64,000 bases of DNA. Source: M55B154 sp964486725. Its GTDB lineage: Bacteria > Spirochaetota > UBA4802 > UB4802. The stretch spans positions 1 to 64,000 of the forward strand of contig CAZAOK010000006.1 in assembly GCA_964486725.1 (NCBI GenBank), given 5' to 3'. Under the pieces are notes generated by a model. It had not been told where the DNA came from. It worked only from the letters and a program-made list of their open reading frames with translations, and did not search any database. The translations under genes and the position numbers were made by a program. Position 1 is the stretch's first letter, and each line of letters opens with the position of its first letter. Of this stretch, positions 58,624 through 64,000 are shown piece after piece.

Positions 58624-60453
58624 TTAAAAGTATCCAAGTCTGTAAAGTTTGTTAAAAACAGCCTCCGCAACCGGCACCGCACTCACAGCTCCGGCAATTC
58701 CATATTCAACCATAACAACTACAACTACCGAATCTTCAGGCTTACCATCATAGGGCGCAAAACCCACAAACCATGCGTGCTGTGACGCGTCATCTTTTCT
58801 GCGGGATATTGTCTGCGCAGTACCAGTCTTCCCGCATATGGGAACTTTTATATATCCCAACCTGGCGGCGGTACCATTTTTGACAGCTATCCGCATTCCC
58901 TGTTTTACTACATTAAGCGTGGTTTGCGAAAGGGGAATTTCTTTCAGCTTTTCAGGAGTATGGTTACTTATAATGCCCTGGTTGTTATTAGAACGTATAC
59001 TTTTCACAAAATGAGGTTTATATGAAACACCTTCATTCACAATGGCAGAAACAAGGTTTGCCATACCAATATTGGTGACTGCAAGAAATCCCTGCCCAAT
59101 GGCAAGATTCAATGTATCACCATCAAACCATGGTTGACCAAAAGTCTTCAACTTCCATTTCTTTGAAGGGATAAATCCATCGATTTCACCGGGGATATCA
59201 ATCCCCGTTTTATTATTAAGTCCGAAATAATTCGCGTATTTCAAAATAATGGAAGGTCCGATACTATATCCAAGCTGGTAGAAATATACACCGCATGATT
59301 TACCAATAGCATGTTGCATATCAAGACTTCTATGTACAGAATAACAGTAAAAATCCCTGTCAATATACCCCTGTAATGTATACTTGCCGGGACAATAAAT
59401 TACTCGTTCTGGATTCCATTTTTCTTCTTCAAGTGCTGACATCGTAGTAACCAGCTTGAAGGTTGATGCCGGTGGATACCTGGATTGAATTGCCCTGTTT
59501 AAAAAAGGTTTATCTTTATCTTTATACATCTCTTCAAGTGCTACTGAATTGTCTCTTGATATGATCTGATTTGGATCATAATCCGGCTTACTCAAAAGGC
59601 ACAGTATCTCTCCCGTGGTGGGTTTCAGAACCACCACTGAGCCCTTTTTCTGTGCCATTGCTTCGTAGGCTGCTTTTTGCACCTCGTAGTCTATTGTTAG
59701 AACAATATTATTCCCAGATACTGGATGTTGCCCTATTTCTTCACCTTCCATCCTGTTTTTTACATCAACGATTCGACGGACATATCCATCAACGCCCCTT
59801 AACAGCATATCATATTCTTTCTCGATACCTGTCTTCCCAATCTTCTGGTAATGCTTGTACCCGGCATTTTTCAAGTTAGCATATTCATCCCTGTTTATAC
59901 TGCCGATGTACCCGATAGAGTGGGCGAACATATTACTATGCTTGTATACACGAACTGGAGCGTCTCCCCAGTCGATATTTGGGAAATGATTTTGGTACGA
60001 AGCAATTTTGACAATTTTATCAAATTCCACGTCCTCCTTAATCACAAACCTGTCCCAGGGATTTGACTTTTTAATTTTATCAATAATTGATTGATAATCA
60101 AACTGCAGCAACCTGGACAGCTTCATAATAGTTTTTTCGAGAGTGGCATCATCTTCGAAATTTGCGGGAATTGTCGTTATAATAAATGAAGACCTGTTCG
60201 AAGCGATTACAGGGTTATCTTCAGCCAGGGAAAAATTTCGATCATATATCTCACCGCGGGACGCGGGAATTGGAATATTACTTTCCATGTTACTTCGTGA
60301 TCTCAGAGAATACTCCTCGTATTTTAAAACCTGGAGATAAAAAAGCTGAGCCAGGAACATGGTAAAAACCACAAGCACCATCGTCATAAAGAAATACATT
60401 CTTCTGCGAAAGGCTTCCAGCATCTTTGTACGAATAGACGCGTACTGACGCAT
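58624..60453 (-). CDS. mrdA: Penicillin-binding protein 2 (elongasome transpeptidase)
   Basis: This 609-residue class B PBP has one N-terminal membrane helix, a dimerisation-like pedestal domain and the transpeptidase domain. The active serine is in PPASTFKLVTTM (SxxK), followed by SxN/SCG-type KSCGVYF and KTG in CGKTGTAQ. It crosslinks strands made by RodA. It lies between mreD and rodA in the shape operon. Confidence 0.96.
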   Translation of the reverse strand: MRQYASIRTKMLEAFRRRMYFFMTMVLVVFTMFLAQLFYLQVLKYEEYSLRSRSNMESNIPIPASRGEIYDRNFSLAEDNPVIASNRSSFIITTIPANFEDDATLEKTIMKLSRLLQFDYQSIIDKIKKSNPWDRFVIKEDVEFDKIVKIASYQNHFPNIDWGDAPVRVYKHSNMFAHSIGYIGSINRDEYANLKNAGYKHYQKIGKTGIEKEYDMLLRGVDGYVRRIVDVKNRMEGEEIGQHPVSGNNIVLTIDYEVQKAAYEAMAQKKGSVVVLKPTTGEILCLLSKPDYDPNQIISRDNSVALEEMYKDKDKPFLNRAIQSRYPPASTFKLVTTMSALEEEKWNPERVIYCPGKYTLQGYIDRDFYCYSVHRSLDMQHAIGKSCGVYFYQLGYSIGPSIILKYANYFGLNNKTGIDIPGEIDGFIPSKKWKLKTFGQPWFDGDTLNLAIGQGFLAVTNIGMANLVSAIVNEGVSYKPHFVKSIRSNNNQGIISNHTPEKLKEIPLSQTTLNVVKQGMRIAVKNGTAARLGYIKVPICGKTGTAQTISRRKDDASQHAWFVGFAPYDGKPEDSVVVVVMVEYGIAGAVSAVPVAEAVFNKLYRLGYF

Positions 60454-60456
60454 TGG

Positions 60457-60957
60457 CTAATGAACCTCCCTGGATAGCTCCTGCTCAAATATCTTATCAA
60501 ACAGGAAAAACAGGGGAGGCGCGAGAAGCGCGTTATAGAAAGACTCCGGGAAGATAATTCCGCTTATCATAGATAATGACCCCTGGTGGAAAAGATACGC
60601 GAGAAACATGGTTACTACTCCTTTAACCAGGGATGCCGCGAACAACAACAAAAAGATAGTTATAATGTTTTCCCTGAAGATAGATCTTCCAAGCATTCCT
60701 ACAATAAATCCCAGGGCCATCTTTGGAAAAGCCATGAGTCCCAGGGGAGAATTTGAAACCGAGTCCTGTAACAATCCCCCGATAAAACCGGTAACTTCAC
60801 CGTAAAATGATCCAAAACTATACCCGAAATAGATAATAACGATAAACATAAGATCAGGTTTCACACCTGCAATCCTGAGTACATCAAAGGATGAATGTCC
60901 CTGAATGATGAGTGATGCCAGTAATATGGCCCCTGTTATTATATATTTCAATATCAT
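60457..60957 (-). CDS. mreD: Rod-shape protein MreD
   Basis: This 166-residue MreD has five or six hydrophobic helices (LIIQGHSSFDVLRIAGVKPDLMFIVIIYFGYSFG at the front, then ALGFIVGMLG). The overlap with mreC (four bases) and position before mrdA fit the standard operon. It ends with a charged tail, QELSREVH. Confidence 0.88.
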   Translation of the reverse strand: MILKYIITGAILLASLIIQGHSSFDVLRIAGVKPDLMFIVIIYFGYSFGSFYGEVTGFIGGLLQDSVSNSPLGLMAFPKMALGFIVGMLGRSIFRENIITIFLLLFAASLVKGVVTMFLAYLFHQGSLSMISGIIFPESFYNALLAPPLFFLFDKIFEQELSREVH

Positions 60958-61838
60958 TCTTCTTTAGACTCCAACAGGTTTAGAAGTTCCCTGTCCGGCT
61001 CCTTTTTGATTACAAAGACCTGTTCTATCCGATCATAATCGATAAAAGGCTGAATAACTATTCTCTGAAAAGAGCCCGATTCTGATACGAAACTCTTTAA
61101 CGCTCTACCCACGACCAGGCCCTGAGGAAATATTCCCGCCTGACCGGAAGAAATAACCACGTCCCCCCTGTCCACCCGGGAACGTTTATCAACATAGTCC
61201 ACCACACACATCTTGGAATTAGCGGCATATCCACTTAGAAGTCCGGGGTTTCTGGTCTTTTGAAACAGCACCCCCATTTTCATATCAGGCGAGATCACCG
61301 GCATGATTCTTGACACTGACCAGCGTACTTCTATCACCTTTCCAACCACGGCTTTTTGTTCTCCGGAGAAAGCAACAACCGGCATATTTATCTTGACACC
61401 ATCTCTAGAGCCCCTGTTGATAATAATGGTTCTAAACCAGTTATCCGGATCTTTTGATATTATTTCAGCGGGAATAGACTCAAGTTCAAGCCTCTCCTTC
61501 ATATTAAGAATTGAACGCAACCGGTCATTTTCTTTTTTTATTTCAGAAACTTCTTCGGCCATTGACTCGTATTTTTGAAGTTTCATACGTGTTTGTTGCA
61601 ACTCATCCCTGACCTCGTTTAACTCGGTAAACCCGGCCCACAGGAGGGAAATACCATTCTGCACAGAGTTGTACAGTTTCTGGAAGGGCATGGTAACAAG
61701 ATTACCTGCTCCTTCCACCGTACCGGTAAAACCGGTTGACTGTACTGACAGGGAAATGAAACAAAAAAGGGTAAAGAAAACAAACGCTACAATTGTTTTA
61801 TTTCGTACAAAAAAATCCACCAGTAACCCGACCTTCAA
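60954..61838 (-). CDS. mreC: Rod-shape protein MreC
   Basis: This 294-residue MreC has one membrane helix (residues 12-30), a coiled-coil (ELNEVRDELQQTRMKLQKYE; EIKKENDRLRSILNMK) and two periplasmic beta domains (PAEIISKDPDNWFRTIIINRG; GLVVGRALKS). It tethers MreB to the transpeptidase complex. Confidence 0.93.
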   Translation of the reverse strand: MKVGLLVDFFVRNKTIVAFVFFTLFCFISLSVQSTGFTGTVEGAGNLVTMPFQKLYNSVQNGISLLWAGFTELNEVRDELQQTRMKLQKYESMAEEVSEIKKENDRLRSILNMKERLELESIPAEIISKDPDNWFRTIIINRGSRDGVKINMPVVAFSGEQKAVVGKVIEVRWSVSRIMPVISPDMKMGVLFQKTRNPGLLSGYAANSKMCVVDYVDKRSRVDRGDVVISSGQAGIFPQGLVVGRALKSFVSESGSFQRIVIQPFIDYDRIEQVFVIKKEPDRELLNLLESKEE

Positions 61839-61856
61839 GTATTAACAAGTACATCA

Positions 61857-62882
61857 TTATTTCAGGTTAGACCTGTAAAGATGTTTTAATTCTTCAAGAA
61901 ATTTTCCGGCACCAAGCACAACGCAGGTCAAAGGATTTTCAGCACGTATAACAGGAACACCTGTTTCCTTGCTTATATACTTATCAAGTCCTTTCAGCAG
62001 TGAGCCGCCACCGGTCATCACAATACCCCTTTCGACGATATCAGCAGCCAGTTCCGGGGGTGTTTTTTCCAGGGTATGCTTTATCGCGTCAAGTATCTGG
62101 TCTACCGGTTCTTTGAGAGCCTTCCGAATTTCAGAGGTATCAATTTCCAGCGTCCGTGGTAAACCGGAAATGGCATCACGACCCTTCAGCTCCATTGTAT
62201 CGATCTTCTTCTCTGGAAAAGCATTCCCTATTCTAAACTTAACCTCTTCTGCCATTCGCTCACCAATAACCAGGTTGTACTGCGTTCTCATGTACTTAAT
62301 AACTGCCTCGTCAAACTCATCACCTGCCACCCTGATTGAATCAGCAATAACCATGCCACCCAGGGATATAACGGCGATCTCGGTAGTACCACCGCCAATA
62401 TCCACTATAAGATGACCCGCGGGTTCATGAATAGGAATATTGGCACCAATAGCGGCCGCGAGAGCTTCTTCGATAAGAAATATTTCACGGGCACCGGCCT
62501 GTTCGGCAGATTCACGCACAGCCCGCTTTTCTACCTCGGTAATACCCGACGGTACACCAATAACAACACGGGGTCTGACAAGAGCCTTTCTTTTATGCAC
62601 TTTTGTAATAAAATAACGAATCATTTTTTCAACTGTTTCAAAATCAGCGATAACACCGTCTTTCATCGGGCGAATGGCGACGATATCTCCGGGAGTACGT
62701 CCAAGCATTCGTTTCGCTTCATGCCCCACCGCAAGAACTTTTCCAGTACTTGTCTGCACAGCTACTACCGATGGCTCACTTAACACGATACCCTGCCCTT
62801 TTACATGAACAAGGGTATTTGCCGTACCCAGGTCAATCCCCATATCATTTGAGAACATACCAAAAAGTGAATCAAATATCAT
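61857..62882 (-). CDS. mreB: Rod-shape actin MreB
   Basis: This 341-residue MreB has the actin-fold ATPase motifs DLGTANTLVHVKG, GVPSGITEVEKRAVRESAEQAGA, LIVDIGGGTTEIAVIS and GIVMTGGGSLLKGLD. The N-terminus MIFDSLFGMFSNDMG is the amphipathic membrane-binding segment. It is the first gene of mreB-mreC-mreD-mrdA-rodA. A TTGACA lies about 110 bases upstream on the minus strand, but a clear -10 is lacking. Confidence 0.97.
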   Translation of the reverse strand: MIFDSLFGMFSNDMGIDLGTANTLVHVKGQGIVLSEPSVVAVQTSTGKVLAVGHEAKRMLGRTPGDIVAIRPMKDGVIADFETVEKMIRYFITKVHKRKALVRPRVVIGVPSGITEVEKRAVRESAEQAGAREIFLIEEALAAAIGANIPIHEPAGHLIVDIGGGTTEIAVISLGGMVIADSIRVAGDEFDEAVIKYMRTQYNLVIGERMAEEVKFRIGNAFPEKKIDTMELKGRDAISGLPRTLEIDTSEIRKALKEPVDQILDAIKHTLEKTPPELAADIVERGIVMTGGGSLLKGLDKYISKETGVPVIRAENPLTCVVLGAGKFLEELKHLYRSNLK

Positions 62883-63087
62883 TGCAAGTTTCCTCTTAAT
62901 CTTTTATATATAGTCGCCAGGGCGATTCATTCTTCACTGAAGACAGAACATACGATTTTTTCTTCCATCTATTGGCCAAATTTGTCAAGCGAATATCTCA
63001 CTTTATCAATTCTCATCAATAAAATTACACTGATAGAAACAAATACCAGGCAGGTGAAACAATTGAACCCGGGGGAAGATTCAGAAA

Positions 63088-64000
63088 TTACATATGCTTC
63101 AAAAGCTTCTGAGCTTCCTTGTTCTCTGAATCCGTAACGAGGACTTCGCTTAAAATTGATCTCGCCCTGTTAACATTTCCCATGGCTGAATAATTTTTAC
63201 CTATCCAGATTTTACATTGTGAATCCTGTGTATCAATATCAAGAGCATTTTGAAAATGCTCAAGGGATTCATTATATAACGACCTGGCAAAATAGATTTT
63301 CCCCAGGGCCACATGAATATCCTTTATAGTATTACTGTCTTTTGAGTTATCCAGAATCTTCTTGTATTCCATTATAGCATTGGTATATTTATCAGCATGG
63401 GTGTACGCAGAAGCAAGAAACAAACGACCATCACTGCTGTCAAAAATATTACCACAGGCTTTTAGCAGTTCAATCCCTTCTTCGATGTTATTACTTTTAA
63501 TAGCTATAATTGAGTAAAACCGTATATCCATGAATGAAAGTGTTCTATGGGGAGTCATAATTTTAAAGGCACACTGGTAAATATCTTCAATGGAATAAAA
63601 ACGGTTATAGTAAAGCGACTTCACCAGCACCATACGCTGAGGATCACTTATTGCTGTTTTACCCCCCAGTGCGATTCCCTTGTTCATATATTTAATTGAA
63701 TTATCAAAAGCCTGCCTGGATGCCTCGGTCATGTTCTCCCTTATGGCCTCCCTGTCGAACAGCCTAACCATGGGCATGTTAACCAGGGCAGCTCCGTAAT
63801 TGTAATAACATGAACCAAGAAGAAAATGAGCATCGGGGGATAGCGGGTGCTCCTGCGCATACCTGGATGCCGCCTCGCATAGTTTCTTTATGTTTTTTGC
63901 GCGTAGTTCGGCCTTCTGGATATTGCCCGCTTCTTCTAATCGCTCTACAAGCTTACCATAGCTGAATTTCCAGAAAAAAACATATTGCCGGTTTGTATAC
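63088..64000 (-). CDS. TPR-repeat protein, 5' end beyond the window
   Basis: The minus-strand frame is open from the stop at 63088 to the right edge, over 300 codons. It shows tetratricopeptide repeats in series, including IEEGIELLKACGNIFDSSDG, YTNAIMEYKKILDNS, YNESLEHFQNALDID and a front part (VERLEEAGNIQKAELRAKN) that continues past the ATG at 63777. The true start lies outside the window, so the internal ATG is rejected. Several TPRs without a recognised partner domain make a protein-protein scaffold the safest reading. Confidence 0.7.
   Translation of the reverse strand, partial: YTNRQYVFFWKFSYGKLVERLEEAGNIQKAELRAKNIKKLCEAASRYAQEHPLSPDAHFLLGSCYYNYGAALVNMPMVRLFDREAIRENMTEASRQAFDNSIKYMNKGIALGGKTAISDPQRMVLVKSLYYNRFYSIEDIYQCAFKIMTPHRTLSFMDIRFYSIIAIKSNNIEEGIELLKACGNIFDSSDGRLFLASAYTHADKYTNAIMEYKKILDNSKDSNTIKDIHVALGKIYFARSLYNESLEHFQNALDIDTQDSQCKIWIGKNYSAMGNVNRARSILSEVLVTDSENKEAQKLLKHM

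Noticed and set aside
1..64000. tRNA, rRNA, tmRNA or RNase P RNA genes
   Set aside because: No cloverleaf-like or conserved RNA segment was recognised in any gap; gaps are short or filled by repeats and terminators.

Overview
The window reads as the chromosome of a free-living, diderm (Gram-negative), anaerobic or microaerophilic bacterium. The outer membrane is shown by a TonB-dependent receptor with its own ExbB-ExbD-TonB motor, a LolA-type chaperone, porin-like barrels and lipoproteins. Anaerobic chemistry is shown by a tungsten-type GAPOR-like oxidoreductase, a Qrc/Psr-type quinone-linked complex, a desulforedoxin-like protein and multihaem cytochromes. The lineage cannot be fixed from the sequence alone. 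A spirochaete-like (Spirochaetota) or deltaproteobacterial-grade organism fits best: dprA-topA-xerC-hslV-hslU and lolA-rodZ-rimO-pgsA-pgpA gene orders, an enlarged RodA, many HD-GYP/SpoIIE/STAS regulators, and a small TPR protein with a tail recalled from spirochaete cyclases. No rRNA, tRNA, CRISPR array, phage or transposase was seen.

Layout. 1-5960 (minus): a broken outer-membrane protein gene, a PLP-dependent desulfhydrase-like enzyme, then an exbB-exbD-tonB-lipoprotein-receptor uptake cluster. 6101-9944 (plus): ELP3-like radical SAM protein, GAPOR-like oxidoreductase, Hsp33. 9946-17525 (minus): TPR lipoprotein, dprA, a one-haem membrane protein, topA, xerC, hslV, hslU. 17681-23684: zinc-ribbon protein, HIT hydrolase, multihaem membrane cytochrome, pgpA, pgsA, rimO, rodZ, lolA. 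23901-32267: signalling genes (PAS/GAF/HD-GYP protein, response regulator-SpoIIE phosphatase), phosphodiesterase, lepA, HD hydrolase, TFIIB-type zinc protein. 32312-41554: glycogen phosphorylase, nitrilase-family amidohydrolase, Na+/solute symporter, outer-membrane barrel, sfsA, and lemA with two TPM-domain genes. 41833-49441 (plus): desulforedoxin-like ORF, metH-like methionine synthase, then a quinone reductase-like cluster whose first gene, a multihaem cytochrome c, is decayed. 49558-56350 (minus): folD, archease-rtcB RNA repair pair, and a queC-comF-STAS-prenyl synthase-TPR-bactofilin operon. 56660-64000 (minus): a membrane protein, the mreB-mreC-mreD-mrdA-rodA shape operon, and a TPR protein running off the edge.

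How the parts fit. Glycogen phosphorylase feeds glycolysis, and the GAPOR-like enzyme would oxidise glyceraldehyde-3-phosphate with ferredoxin as acceptor. The NrfD/ferredoxin/molybdopterin-type complex would couple periplasmic redox chemistry to the menaquinone pool, and several membrane c-type haem proteins are available as partners. MreBCD/PBP2/RodA, RodZ and bactofilin form a full elongation and shape toolkit. Points that deserve a second look are the decayed cytochrome in front of the Qrc-like genes, two other in-frame TGA interruptions, a family of nested palindromic repeats, and several tiny cysteine-rich ORFs.
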